A DNA stretch of 64,000 bases, taken from NCBI GenBank assembly GCA_046566065.1, contig JBKHXK010000008.1:1-64000 (forward strand). The letters run 5' to 3'. The notes under the pieces were generated by a model, which saw only the letters and a list, made by a program, of their open reading frames with translations, made no database searches and had not been told where the DNA came from. The stretch's first letter is position 1. Every line of letters begins with the position of its first letter. The DNA comes from MB1-2 sp046566065 (GTDB taxonomy: Bacteria > Actinomycetota > CADDZG01 > WHSQ01). Shown piece by piece: positions 54,303 through 62,888 of this stretch. The position numbers and the translations under genes are program-made.

Positions 54303-55307
54303 ATGCTGAAGTTCGTCGTTCGACGACTGCTGCAGATGATCCCTATCCTGGCGATCCTGTCGGTGCTGCTCTTCCTGTTCATCCGCTCTCTTCCGGGCGG
54401 CCCTGCGATCGCGCTCCTCGGCGAGCGCGCCACCGAGGAGGGGATCGAGCAGATCGAGAAAGAGCTCGGACTGGACGATCCGCTGCCGGTTCAGTACGGG
54501 CGCTACATGCGCAACGTGCTGCGAGGGGACCTGGGATCGAGCACGAGAACGAGGCAGCCTGTGGTCGAGGAGCTGAAGCAGCGTTTCCCCGCGACCGTGG
54601 AGCTGAGCTTGGCAGCGATGTTGTTCGCCATCGTTGTGGGGATCCCGCTGGGGTTCATCGCCGCCAAGCGCTATCTCGGTTTACTCGATAACTCGAGCTT
54701 GTTCCTCTCATTGATCGGGATCAGCTTCCCCGTCTTCTTCCTGGCTCTCCTTCTGAAGTACCTATTCGCGATCAAGCTGGGGTGGTTGCCGACGATCGGC
54801 CGGATCGACGTGACGCGAGGGCTCGATACACCCACCAACTTCTATCTGTTCGATGCTGCGATGGCAGGTGACTGGGATGCGTTCAAAGACGTGGCCCGCC
54901 ATCTCGTGCTTCCGGCGATCGCGCTGGGCACGATCCCACTGGCGATCGTGACGCGCATCACACGCGCCGCCACCCTGGATGTCCTGAACGAGGACTACGT
55001 GCGGACGGCCCGCGCGAAAGGCCTGGATCCCAGGGTCGTCGATAGCCGCCACATCATGAAGAACGCGATGCTGCCGGTGGTCACCATCGTGGGATTGCAG
55101 ACCGGTCTGCTGCTGACGGGCGCCGTACTGACCGAGACCGTGTTCGCCTGGCCCGGCGTGGGTAGCTGGATCCTCGATGCGATCCGGAACCGGGACTACG
55201 CGGTACTTCAGGGAGGCATCCTGTTCTTCGCCGTGATGGTGGCGCTGGTTAACCTGCTCGTGGACGTGTCCTATGCCTTTCTCAATCCGAAGATCCGGCT
55301 GAGATGA
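54303..55307 (+). CDS. dppB: peptide ABC transporter permease DppB-type, second operon
   Basis: A permease of 334 residues beginning MLKFVVRRLLQMIPILAILSVLLFLFIRSLPGGPAIALLG. Six helices and the EAA loop (EDYVRTARAKGLDPRVVDSRHIMKNAMLPV) are present, and VFAWPGVGSWILDAIRNRDY precedes the last helix. A longer than usual loop (TRGLDTPTNFYLFDAAMAGDW, residues about 175-198) is present in the periplasmic-side region. dppC follows 7 bases later. Confidence 0.93.
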   Translation: MLKFVVRRLLQMIPILAILSVLLFLFIRSLPGGPAIALLGERATEEGIEQIEKELGLDDPLPVQYGRYMRNVLRGDLGSSTRTRQPVVEELKQRFPATVELSLAAMLFAIVVGIPLGFIAAKRYLGLLDNSSLFLSLIGISFPVFFLALLLKYLFAIKLGWLPTIGRIDVTRGLDTPTNFYLFDAAMAGDWDAFKDVARHLVLPAIALGTIPLAIVTRITRAATLDVLNEDYVRTARAKGLDPRVVDSRHIMKNAMLPVVTIVGLQTGLLLTGAVLTETVFAWPGVGSWILDAIRNRDYAVLQGGILFFAVMVALVNLLVDVSYAFLNPKIRLR

Positions 55308-55314
55308 GGCGCGG

Positions 55315-56211
55315 ATGAGCATCGCTCAAGCGGAGGCCAGGGAGCTCGCCCTCGAACAGCCCGCAGGGCTCTGGACGGACGCGTTCGATCGCATCAAGCG
55401 AAACCCTAGCGCGATCCTCGGAGCGGTTCTGATCCTCACGTTCGTGATCACCGCGCTGTTCGCCCCCTGGATCGCTCCCCACGGACCGAACGAGCAGGTG
55501 GGCAGCCTCAGCGGGAACGGATTGCCTCCCGGGGACGGTCACCTCTTCGGGCTGGATAAGCAAGGACGCGACTACTTCTCGCGTGTCGTCTACGGCGCTC
55601 GTCTGTCGCTGCTCGTAGGCGTCGTGTCCGTAGCGGTGGGTCTGAGTCTGGGCCTGTTGCTCGGAGCTACCGCAGGCTATTTCGGTAAGTGGGTGGACAA
55701 CCTGATCATGCGAGCCATGGACGTCATCTTGTCTGTCCCGGCCTTCTTGCTGGCCATCGGGCTCGTCACGTTGCTGGGTCGCGGCCTGTTCCAGATCATG
55801 GTTGCCGTTGGCCTGACCACCGTGCCGATATTCGCGCGCCTGCTCCGAGGATCGATCTTGGCCCAGCGCGAATCCGAGTACGCGCTAGCGGCTCGATCGA
55901 TCGGCGTCCCGGGCCGGCGGCTGTTGCTGCGTCACATCCTGCCTAACTCGATATCTCCGGTCATCGTCCAGGGGACACTCGCAGTGGCGACCGCGATCAT
56001 CGAGGTGGCCGCTCTGAGCTTCGTGGGACTCGGCCCGGCAGATCCCGGACTTCCAGAGTGGGGAAAGATGCTCGCGGACAGTGCGAGCCGCTTGGAGTCG
56101 GGCGCCCATCTCGTGTTCTTCCCGGGCATGGCGATCGTGATCTCCACCCTCGGCTTCAACATGATCGGTGACGGCCTGAGAGAAGCCATCGACCCGAAGC
56201 TGCGCTCGTGA
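55315..56211 (+). CDS. dppC: peptide ABC transporter permease DppC-type, second operon
   Basis: A permease of 298 residues. The first helix is AILGAVLILTFVITALFAPWI, then LFGLDKQGRDYFSRVVYGARLSL, the EAA loop (YALAARSIGVPGRRLLLRHILPNSISPV) and SFVGLGPADPGLPEWGKML. It lacks the long N-terminal extension of the first operon's OppC. The TGA overlaps the GTG of dppD (GTGA). Confidence 0.93.
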   Translation: MSIAQAEARELALEQPAGLWTDAFDRIKRNPSAILGAVLILTFVITALFAPWIAPHGPNEQVGSLSGNGLPPGDGHLFGLDKQGRDYFSRVVYGARLSLLVGVVSVAVGLSLGLLLGATAGYFGKWVDNLIMRAMDVILSVPAFLLAIGLVTLLGRGLFQIMVAVGLTTVPIFARLLRGSILAQRESEYALAARSIGVPGRRLLLRHILPNSISPVIVQGTLAVATAIIEVAALSFVGLGPADPGLPEWGKMLADSASRLESGAHLVFFPGMAIVISTLGFNMIGDGLREAIDPKLRS

Positions 56212-57224
56212 GTCTGCTAAGCGTTCGCGACCTCAAGATCAGGTTCGAGACCCGTCGCTCGACGATCTACGCGGTGAATGGGATCTCGTTCGACCTCGAA
56301 CCCGGTGACACCCTGGGCATCGTCGGCGAGTCTGGTTGCGGCAAGAGCGTTGCGTCCCTCGGGATGCTCGGGATCCTTCCCAAAACGGCGCGCGTCGAGG
56401 GTGAGGTGAACTTCGACGCCAGGGATCTGGTGAAGCTGCCGGACTCCCAGCTCCGAGCCATCCGAGGCAAAGAGATCGCGATGGTCTTCCAGGACCCGAT
56501 GACCTCGCTCAACCCGGTGCTGAAGATCGGACGCCAGTTGACGGAGTCTCTCCGCAAGCACCTGGATATGGACAAGGACGAAGCCCGGGCCGAGGCCGTT
56601 CGTCTGCTGGACCAGGTCGGCATCCCCGACGCGCGGGATCGTTTGAACGACTATCCCCATCAGTTCTCCGGCGGCATGCGGCAGAGGGTGATGATCGCGA
56701 TAGCGATCTCCTGCCAGCCCCGTGTCCTTATCGCGGACGAACCCACGACCGCTCTCGACGTGACGATCCAGGCCCAGATCCTCGAGTTGCTCAAAGAGCT
56801 GGTGAAGCAACGCGAGATGGCCTTGATCCTGATCACGCACGACCTCGGTGTCGTGGCCGGTGTGTGCGACCGGACCAACGTGATGTACGCGGGTCGCTTC
56901 GTCGAGACCGGCCCCACCGACGAGTTGTTCGCACGCCCTCGTCATCCCTACACCCTTGGCCTGCTCCGTTCGGTGCCGAGGCTGGATGCGTCGCGCAAGA
57001 TCAGGCTCGAGCCCATCAAGGGGACCGTACGCAGTATGACCAGCGAACCCACGAGTTGCGCGTTCGCACCGCGTTGCGGTTACTCGGTCGAGAAGTCGTT
57101 GTGCGAGCTTCCGGTGCTCGAACCGATCGACACCCCCGACCACTTCGTGGCGTGTTTCAACCCGGTTCCGGACGCCGACCTGCCGCGCAAGCCGGGTCCC
57201 GTGTCGGATGCGGAGTCGGCATGA
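56208..57224 (+). CDS. dppD: peptide ABC transporter ATP-binding protein DppD-type, second operon
   Basis: An ATPase of 338 residues. Walker A GESGCGKSVASLGMLG, signature QFSGGMRQRVMIAIAI, Walker B VLIADEPTTALDVTIQAQ, H-loop ITHDLGVVAGVCDRTNVMYAG. The C-terminal region has CAFAPRCGYSVEKSLCELP, where the usual four-Cys cluster is reduced compared with oppD. GTG start overlaps dppC; TGA overlaps dppF as ATGA. Confidence 0.93.
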   Translation: MSLLSVRDLKIRFETRRSTIYAVNGISFDLEPGDTLGIVGESGCGKSVASLGMLGILPKTARVEGEVNFDARDLVKLPDSQLRAIRGKEIAMVFQDPMTSLNPVLKIGRQLTESLRKHLDMDKDEARAEAVRLLDQVGIPDARDRLNDYPHQFSGGMRQRVMIAIAISCQPRVLIADEPTTALDVTIQAQILELLKELVKQREMALILITHDLGVVAGVCDRTNVMYAGRFVETGPTDELFARPRHPYTLGLLRSVPRLDASRKIRLEPIKGTVRSMTSEPTSCAFAPRCGYSVEKSLCELPVLEPIDTPDHFVACFNPVPDADLPRKPGPVSDAESA

Positions 57225-58303
57225 GCCAGGCCATGAACGTCCCACAGACCCCTGAGGAGCTCGTCCGGATCGAGAACCTGAAGGTCTACTTCCCCATCAA
57301 ATCTGGTCTCGTGTTCGAGCGGCATCTAGGGGACGTGAAGGCGGTCGACGACGTCAGCTTCTCCATACAGCGAGGTGAGACCCTGGGCTTGGTCGGTGAG
57401 TCGGGCTGCGGCAAGACCACCCTCGGCCGAACGGTCCTGCGCCTGTACGACCCTACCGAGGGCCACATCTACTTCGAGGGCCGGGATATCGCCGGTTTGT
57501 CGGGAAGCGAGCTCCGGGCGACGCGTCGACGGATGCAGATGGTGTTCCAGGACCCGTACGCGTCTCTTAACCCTAGACAGAACGTCGGGAACATCGTCGG
57601 GGAGCCGCTCTACGTGCATGGGATCGCCAAGGGGGCCGCTCTCGACAAACGCGTCCGAGAGCTGTTGGACGTGGTCGGTCTTCCTTCGAACGCCGGGAAT
57701 CGCTATCCGCACGAGTTCTCGGGTGGTCAGAGACAGAGGATCGGACTGGCCCGTTCTCTCGCGCTGAATCCTGATCTGATCGTCGCCGACGAGCCGGTCT
57801 CGGCTCTCGACGTCTCGATCCAAGCTCAGATCATCAACCTGCTCGAGGATCTGCAGGACGAGTTCAATCTGACCCTGCTGTTCGTTGCCCACGATCTTGC
57901 CGTGGTGCGACACATCTCGGACCGCATCGTCGTGATGTATCTAGGCAAGGTCATGGAGATCGCTCCGGCCGGTCAGCTGTACGAGGAGCCCTTGCATCCG
58001 TACACCAAGTCACTCCTGTCGGCCGTGCCCATCCCGGATCCGGCGGTCGAGCGCTCGAGAGAGCGGATCTTCCTGCGCGGGGACCTTCCATCGCCGGCGA
58101 ACCCGCCTTCGGGCTGTCGTTTCCACACGCGCTGCCCGTTCGCGCAGACCGAGCGGTGCCCGGACGAGGTCCCAGAGCTCCGTCTGCTACGCAACGATCA
58201 GCTGGTGGCCTGTCACTACGCCGAAGAGATAGCTGCAGGTCAGATCCAGCCGCGGCCCCCAGAGGAGGCAGGTGTGGTCGCGGAGGGCGACCCCGTTCCG
58301 TGA
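57221..58303 (+). CDS. dppF: peptide ABC transporter ATP-binding protein DppF-type, second operon
   Basis: An ATPase of 360 residues from ATG 57221 (MSQAMNVPQTPEELVRIENLKVYFPIKSG); frames opened further upstream run through dppD and are rejected. Walker A LVGESGCGKTTLGRTVLRL, signature EFSGGQRQRIGLARSLALNP, Walker B LIVADEPVSALDVSIQAQ, then FVAHDLAVVRHISDRIVVMYLG. The four-Cys C-terminal block is GCRFHTRCPFAQTERCPDEVPE. DUF1028 follows 7 bases later, in the same operon. Confidence 0.94.
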   Translation: MSQAMNVPQTPEELVRIENLKVYFPIKSGLVFERHLGDVKAVDDVSFSIQRGETLGLVGESGCGKTTLGRTVLRLYDPTEGHIYFEGRDIAGLSGSELRATRRRMQMVFQDPYASLNPRQNVGNIVGEPLYVHGIAKGAALDKRVRELLDVVGLPSNAGNRYPHEFSGGQRQRIGLARSLALNPDLIVADEPVSALDVSIQAQIINLLEDLQDEFNLTLLFVAHDLAVVRHISDRIVVMYLGKVMEIAPAGQLYEEPLHPYTKSLLSAVPIPDPAVERSRERIFLRGDLPSPANPPSGCRFHTRCPFAQTERCPDEVPELRLLRNDQLVACHYAEEIAAGQIQPRPPEEAGVVAEGDPVP

Positions 58304-58310
58304 TCGACGG

Positions 58311-59165
58311 ATGACGTTCTCGATCGTCGCCTGCGATCTCGAGGTCTCTCCGCCCGAGTGGGGCGTAGCGGTCGCCTCGAAGTTCCTCGCCGTCGGATCC
58401 GCCGTCCCGTTCGCCCGAGCCGGGGTCGGCGCTATCGCAACGCAGGCCTTGGCGAACCTCTCCTACGGACCTAGCGGGTTGGAGCTCCTAGCCTCGGGAC
58501 GTAGCGCCCAGGAAACCGTCGACGCCCTGATCGGTTCCGACGAAGGCAGGGAAGACCGCCAGCTGGGTGTCGTGGATGCGGAAGGCCGAGCCGCGACGTT
58601 CACCGGACGGTCTTGTTTCGAGTGGGCAGGCGGCGTAACCGGCAAGGGGTACTGCTGTCAGGGCAACATCCTGGTTGGCCAGCCCGTCGTGACGGCGATG
58701 CAGGAGGCCTTCGAGGACGCGTCTGGCGAGCTCGCCCTCCGTCTGCTGATCGCACTGCAAGCCGGTGACGCCGCTGGAGGAGACCGGAGAGGCCGGCAGT
58801 CCGCCGCTCTCCTGATCGTGAGCGACAAGGGTGGGTACGGAGGCGGGAGCGACGTTGCGGTGGACCTGCGTGTCGACGATCATCCCGAACCCGTCCCAGA
58901 ACTCGAGCGGCTCTTCGGGCTGCACCGGCTCCTGATACCGCGCCCGGAGAACCTCGAGTTCCTGGACGTCGAGCCCTTGATCGGCGAACTCAGAGACCTG
59001 TTGGACGTTCCGGGGGGACCCGTCTACGACGCTCCGCTCAGGTCTGCTCTGCAGGCATTCGTCGGAACCGAGAATCTGGAGGAGCGCTGGACCGACGACG
59101 AGCGGGTCGAGCGCGGCGTACTCGAACACCTGCGCCTGAAGAAGGGCGTCAGTACCTCTTCTTGA
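58311..59165 (+). CDS. DUF1028 protein (Ntn-hydrolase-like)
   Basis: A 284-residue DUF1028 protein, a family with an Ntn-hydrolase-like fold often encoded beside peptide ABC transporters. ATG 58311 gives the canonical MTFSIVACDLEVSPPEWGVAVASKFLAVGSAVPFARAGVGAIATQA. The core ends near YGGGSDVAVDLRVDDHPEPVPELERLF. The last ~70 residues form a separate, probably peptidoglycan-binding-like or linker region (ENLEFLDVEPLIGELRDLL). Hydrolysis of imported peptides is inferred. The 3' end overlaps larC2 on the other strand by 17 bases. Confidence 0.87.
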   Translation: MTFSIVACDLEVSPPEWGVAVASKFLAVGSAVPFARAGVGAIATQALANLSYGPSGLELLASGRSAQETVDALIGSDEGREDRQLGVVDAEGRAATFTGRSCFEWAGGVTGKGYCCQGNILVGQPVVTAMQEAFEDASGELALRLLIALQAGDAAGGDRRGRQSAALLIVSDKGGYGGGSDVAVDLRVDDHPEPVPELERLFGLHRLLIPRPENLEFLDVEPLIGELRDLLDVPGGPVYDAPLRSALQAFVGTENLEERWTDDERVERGVLEHLRLKKGVSTSS

Positions 59166-59334
59166 TCTTGACCGCCGCCTCGGCGACGGCCTTCTCGTAG
59201 ACCTCCCGCAGGGGGATGCCTTCGGCGCGAGCCGCGATCAGAGCGTCTTCATACTCGGGGGAGACGTTCACGACCTGATGTCCGCGGAGGCCGAGCTTCA
59301 CCCTCACCTGCTGACCGCCGACCTTGACGTTCAA
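59149..59334 (-). CDS. larC2: C-terminal part of LarC (LarC2-like), separated from LarC1 by an in-frame UGA
   Basis: A 61-residue frame starting at TTG 59334 immediately after the UGA that ends larC1, and in the same frame. Its sequence (VGGQQVRVKLGLRG-HQVVNVSPEYEDALIAARAEGIPLREVYEKA) is the conserved C-terminal domain of full-length LarC. It could be made by UGA read-through or by termination-reinitiation; a point mutation or sequencing error (TGG to TGA) is also possible. In Lactiplantibacillus the same two parts are joined by a -1 ribosomal frameshift. Confidence 0.75.
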   Translation of the reverse strand: MNVKVGGQQVRVKLGLRGHQVVNVSPEYEDALIAARAEGIPLREVYEKAVAEAAVKIKKRY

Positions 59335-60324
59335 TCATTCCCGCTCGAGCTCGTCTTTGGTGATCTGGTGCATGCGAACCCCCAGGGTCGTCGTCTCTTT
59401 ATAGATCACATCTAGAACGGCCTCACGAGCGTCCTCCCTAACGAGCACCGACAAGGTGAACGCCGGACGTCCCTTCTTCATGACTATCGGAGTCGTCCAT
59501 GCGTCGGACGCTCCCGCGCCGATCAACGACTTCACGCAGTGCGGGATCAGTTCCGGAGTCATGTCGTCGATGTTGGTCTCGATCAGCCATCCCGTGTCCC
59601 CGCTTGCCGGATGGATCTCCGAGCCGAGCAGGGCTCTGACGACGTTGGGCCATGCTAGATCCCGGCTCCCTGCGCCGTAACCGACCTTGCGTACCTTCAG
59701 TTGCGGCATCGGACCGAAGTCGTCACACGATGCCTTCAGGATCGCGGCCCCCGTAGGGGTCACCAGCTCTTGGTCCCCCCGCTCTTCCAAGGCGACACCG
59801 GTCAGTATCTCGACCACCGCGGGGGCCGGGATGGGCAGCGGACCGTGCGCCGACTCGACCCAGCCTCGACCGGTGACGAGAGCCGAACCCACCACGCGGC
59901 TCGGGTTCAGGTAGTCGATCGCAGCGGCGCACCCCACGATGTCTACGAGGGCATCGATCCCCCCGGCCTCGTGCAGGTGCACCTCTTCGACGGTGCGGCC
60001 GTGGACCTTCGCCTCGGCCTCCGCTAGAACACGCACGATGTTGAGGGAGCGCTCGCGCACAGGGTCTGACAATGCGGCAGCGTTCAGGATGCTCTTGATC
60101 TCCGCATGCGTGCGGGTAGAGAGGTCATCGCTGACGGTGACGTCGACCTTGGTGGCGCTGATCCCTCGCTTGGCAACCTTCTGCACGGACAGGTTCCAGC
60201 CCTCGAGATCCAGGCTCTCTACCGCGTTCCTGACCGTCTGCTCCGGAACGCCCACATCTAAGAGCGCGCCGAGCAGCATGTCCCCCGCCGCTCCCGACAG
60301 GCAATCGAGATACAGAACGGTCAC
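59335..60324 (-). CDS. larC1: nickel-pincer cofactor biosynthesis protein LarC, N-terminal part (LarC1)
   Basis: A 329-residue DUF111 protein that inserts nickel into pyridinium-3,5-bisthiocarboxylate mononucleotide to finish the cofactor of lactate racemase-type enzymes. It begins MTVLYLDCLSGAAGDMLLGALLDVG, has HLHEAGGIDALVDIVG and HGPLPIPAPAVVEIL, and ends TTLGVRMHQITKDELERE before UGA (59335-59337). Full-length LarC would continue directly into the next frame segment. GTG 60324 overlaps the larB stop by four bases. larA and larE are not in this window. Confidence 0.92.
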   Translation of the reverse strand: MTVLYLDCLSGAAGDMLLGALLDVGVPEQTVRNAVESLDLEGWNLSVQKVAKRGISATKVDVTVSDDLSTRTHAEIKSILNAAALSDPVRERSLNIVRVLAEAEAKVHGRTVEEVHLHEAGGIDALVDIVGCAAAIDYLNPSRVVGSALVTGRGWVESAHGPLPIPAPAVVEILTGVALEERGDQELVTPTGAAILKASCDDFGPMPQLKVRKVGYGAGSRDLAWPNVVRALLGSEIHPASGDTGWLIETNIDDMTPELIPHCVKSLIGAGASDAWTTPIVMKKGRPAFTLSVLVREDAREAVLDVIYKETTTLGVRMHQITKDELERE

Positions 60325-61076
60325 GCGGCCGCCGCCCGCAGCAGCCGCAGCGAGAACATCGCGGCCCCGAAACCGTTATCGATGTTCATCACAGCGATGC
60401 CCGCCGAACACGAGTTGAGCATCGCAAGCAATGCCGCCATCCCCTCGAAGGAAGCGCCATATCCGACACTCGTGGGAACGGCCACCACAGGCGAGGCGGT
60501 GATGCCGCCGACCAGGCTGGCGAGCGCCCCCTCCATCCCAGCGACGACGATGACGACGTCGGCTTCGTGTAGACGATCCTGCACCGACAACAGCCGGTGG
60601 AGGCCGGCCACCCCCACATCCGTGATGCGCTCCACGCGAGCCCCGGCCGCTTCGGCGACCAAAGCCGCCTCTTCCGCGACCGGCAGGTCGGATGTCCCCG
60701 CACACACCACGGCGATATCACCCAGGACCGCCTCGTCGTGCTCCCGGAAGATGACGAGCCGCGCCTGCCCGTGGTGGGTCGCCTGCGGGAAGCGGCGGAT
60801 AAGGTCGCTCGCCATCTCCGGGGGGACCCGGGTCGCGAGCACCGGGCCCGTGTTCTTCTCGAGCAACACCTCGGCGATCTTCGCGACCTGTTCGGTGGTC
60901 TTGCCTTCCGCATAGATCGCTTCCGGCATCCCTTGACGCAGCTCGCGGTGGACGTCGATCCGAGCCATGTCGATGTCTTCGACCGGTAGCGCGGTGAGGG
61001 AACGAACGGCTTCCTCGATGCTGACCTCGCCGCTCTCGACCCCTCTGAGCAGGACTTTCAACTCTTCCGGGCGCAT
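60321..61076 (-). CDS. larB: nickel-pincer cofactor biosynthesis protein LarB
   Basis: A 251-residue protein with a C-terminal AIR-carboxylase (PurE)-like domain. LarB carboxylates and hydrolyses nicotinic acid adenine dinucleotide, the first step in making the nickel-pincer cofactor. ATG 61076 gives MRPEELKVLLRGVESGEVSIEEAV; longer readings are unsupported. Motifs: RIDVHRELRQGMPEAIYAEGKT, VVCAGTSDLPVAEEA, DVGVAGLHRLL, VIVVAGMEGALASLVGG, VPTSVGYGASFEG and the end NIDNGFGAAMFSLRLLR. It forms an operon with larC. Its start abuts the divergent DUF4446 gene. Confidence 0.93.
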   Translation of the reverse strand: MRPEELKVLLRGVESGEVSIEEAVRSLTALPVEDIDMARIDVHRELRQGMPEAIYAEGKTTEQVAKIAEVLLEKNTGPVLATRVPPEMASDLIRRFPQATHHGQARLVIFREHDEAVLGDIAVVCAGTSDLPVAEEAALVAEAAGARVERITDVGVAGLHRLLSVQDRLHEADVVIVVAGMEGALASLVGGITASPVVAVPTSVGYGASFEGMAALLAMLNSCSAGIAVMNIDNGFGAAMFSLRLLRAAAA

Positions 61077-61100
61077 ATGCCGAGTGTAGGATGGCCCACC

Positions 61101-61625
61101 GTGCCCAACCTCACCTTGGAACAACTGACCCTCGCTCTGGCCGTAGTAGGCGGTCTCGCCCTGCTTGCCTCGCTGATCGTTCTTTTCCTCGCTCTCAGGC
61201 TGAGACGGCTGCGCAAGGAGTACGTGATCCTTCGCGGTGAGGGGGGCGAAAGGGACATCCTCGGCGCGATCGGAGGCGCGATGCGAAGGGTCGACGCCAT
61301 CGAGCAGCGGGTCGATTCCGTGGTCGAACAACAGCACGAGCAGGCCGCCGTCGGACGTTTCGCGCTCCAGAAGTTCCACATGGTTCGTTACGACGCTTTC
61401 GACGACATGGGAGGACGACTCTCGTTCTCTGCTGCCTTGTTGGACGACCACGGCGACGGCATCGTCCTCACTTCGATCAACGGACGCACCGAGACGCGCA
61501 CCTACGCCAAGCAGGTCGTGGGCCTGACCTCCGAGCACAACCTGTCGGAAGAGGAACGTGGCGCGATCGCCGGCGCCGCCGCGAACAGAGCCCGGGGAGA
61601 AGCGCGTACCTCCGTCTCGCGCTAA
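61101..61625 (+). CDS. DUF4446 membrane protein
   Basis: A 174-residue DUF4446 protein. GTG 61101 (MPNLTLEQLTLALAVVGG) is preferred to ATG 61077, which abuts the divergent larB start and would leave no leader. One membrane helix (about residues 8-32, LALAVVGGLALLASLIVLFLAL) is followed by a coiled-coil-like stretch (RRVDAIEQRVDSVVEQQHEQ) and the conserved domain VRYDAFDDMGGRLSFSAALLDDHGDGIVLTSINGR. TAGGAT at about 61086-61091 may be a -10 box. Function unknown. serS starts 3 bases after its stop. Confidence 0.82.
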   Translation: MPNLTLEQLTLALAVVGGLALLASLIVLFLALRLRRLRKEYVILRGEGGERDILGAIGGAMRRVDAIEQRVDSVVEQQHEQAAVGRFALQKFHMVRYDAFDDMGGRLSFSAALLDDHGDGIVLTSINGRTETRTYAKQVVGLTSEHNLSEEERGAIAGAAANRARGEARTSVSR

Positions 61626-61628
61626 GCG

Positions 61629-62888
61629 GTGATCGATCTAAGGCTCCTCCGCGAGCAACCGGAGCTCGTCCGCGCGGCCTATGAGCGCCGTGGCGGCGTG
61701 TCGGGGCTGGAGAGGATCGAGGAGCTAGACCGCAGCCACCGGGATCTGCTCGGTCGCGTGGAGGAGCTGCGGGCCGAACAGAACCGAGCGTCGAAGGCGA
61801 TCGGAGCTGCCCCCGCGGACGAGCGTCCGGCTGCGATCGCTCATGCCAAGGAGCTCTCTGATCAACTGAAGGCACTCGAACCCGAGCTCGACAAGATCTC
61901 GGCTGCACTGGAAGAGGCGGCGGTCGACCTTCCCAACCTGCCGCACGAGTCCGTTCCCGACGGCCTGACCGAGGACGAGAACGTCGTCGAGCGCGAGGTC
62001 GGCGACAAGCCGTCCTTCGATTTCGAGCCCAAGGAGCATGTCGAGTTGGGTGAAGCGCTCGGGATCTTCGACGCGGAACGCGCGGCCAAGACCTCCGGCA
62101 GCCGCTTCGTCTATTTGACAGGGCAGGGCGTGCTGCTCGAGATGGCTCTGGTTCGTTTCGCGATCGATCACCTGATGAAGACCGGGTTCACCCCCGTGGT
62201 TACGCCGGTACTCGTACGGGAGCACGCGATGTTCGGCACCGGCTTCCTGCCCGCGGAGGAGCACGAGTTCTACAAGATCGAAAGAGACGACCTGTACCTC
62301 GCCGGAACCTCGGAGGTAGCGCTCGCGGCGATGCACTCTGACGAGATCCTCGCCGGCACCGAGTTGCCTCGCAGGTATGCCGGCTTCTCCTCTTGTTTCC
62401 GGCGCGAGGCCGGCAGCTACGGCAAGGACACGAAGGGCTTGGTGCGTGTGCACCAGTTCGACAAGGTCGAGCAGTTCTCGTTCACGCACCCGGACGCGTC
62501 ATGGGACGAGTACGAGTTGATCCGTCGGAATCAGGAAGAGATCCTGCAGGCCCTCGAGATCCCTTACCGGGTGCTCGTAATGTGTGCCGGCGATCTGGGT
62601 GCGTCGGCGGCGAAGAAGGTCGATCACGAAGCCTGGCTCCCAGGAGCTCAGCGCTTCATGGAGGTCACATCGGCCACCAACGCGACGGACTTCCAGGCTC
62701 GGCGCCTGCAGGTCAGGTTCAAGGGCGAGGGCGACAAGGGTCTGGTCCATACCTTGAACGGCACGGCCTGTGCCGTGGGCCGCACGATCGTGGCCCTGCT
62801 CGAGAACCATCAACAGGCGGACGGAACGGTCAGGATCCCGGAGGCGCTGCAGCCCTACGCGGGCTTCGAGGCAGTGACGCCCCGTTAG
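61629..62888 (+). CDS. serS: seryl-tRNA synthetase
   Basis: A class II aminoacyl-tRNA synthetase of 419 residues that charges tRNA-Ser; a tRNA-Ser(TGA) lies 384 bases downstream. The N-terminal coiled-coil arm covers residues about 25-105. Motif 2 is FSSCFRREAGSYGKDTKGLVRVHQFDKVEQF and motif 3 is GLVHTLNGTACAVGRTIVALLENHQ; TSEVALAAMHSDEIL binds serine. The usual TSCSNCTDFQARR reads TSATNATDFQARR. GTG 61629 is the only suitable start. It overlaps the convergent small gene by TTAG. Confidence 0.96.
   Translation: MIDLRLLREQPELVRAAYERRGGVSGLERIEELDRSHRDLLGRVEELRAEQNRASKAIGAAPADERPAAIAHAKELSDQLKALEPELDKISAALEEAAVDLPNLPHESVPDGLTEDENVVEREVGDKPSFDFEPKEHVELGEALGIFDAERAAKTSGSRFVYLTGQGVLLEMALVRFAIDHLMKTGFTPVVTPVLVREHAMFGTGFLPAEEHEFYKIERDDLYLAGTSEVALAAMHSDEILAGTELPRRYAGFSSCFRREAGSYGKDTKGLVRVHQFDKVEQFSFTHPDASWDEYELIRRNQEEILQALEIPYRVLVMCAGDLGASAAKKVDHEAWLPGAQRFMEVTSATNATDFQARRLQVRFKGEGDKGLVHTLNGTACAVGRTIVALLENHQQADGTVRIPEALQPYAGFEAVTPR

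Noticed and set aside
59320..59345. Selenocysteine at the larC UGA
   Set aside because: No SECIS-like hairpin is evident just downstream, and LarC is not a known selenoprotein. Read-through, reinitiation or mutation is simpler.
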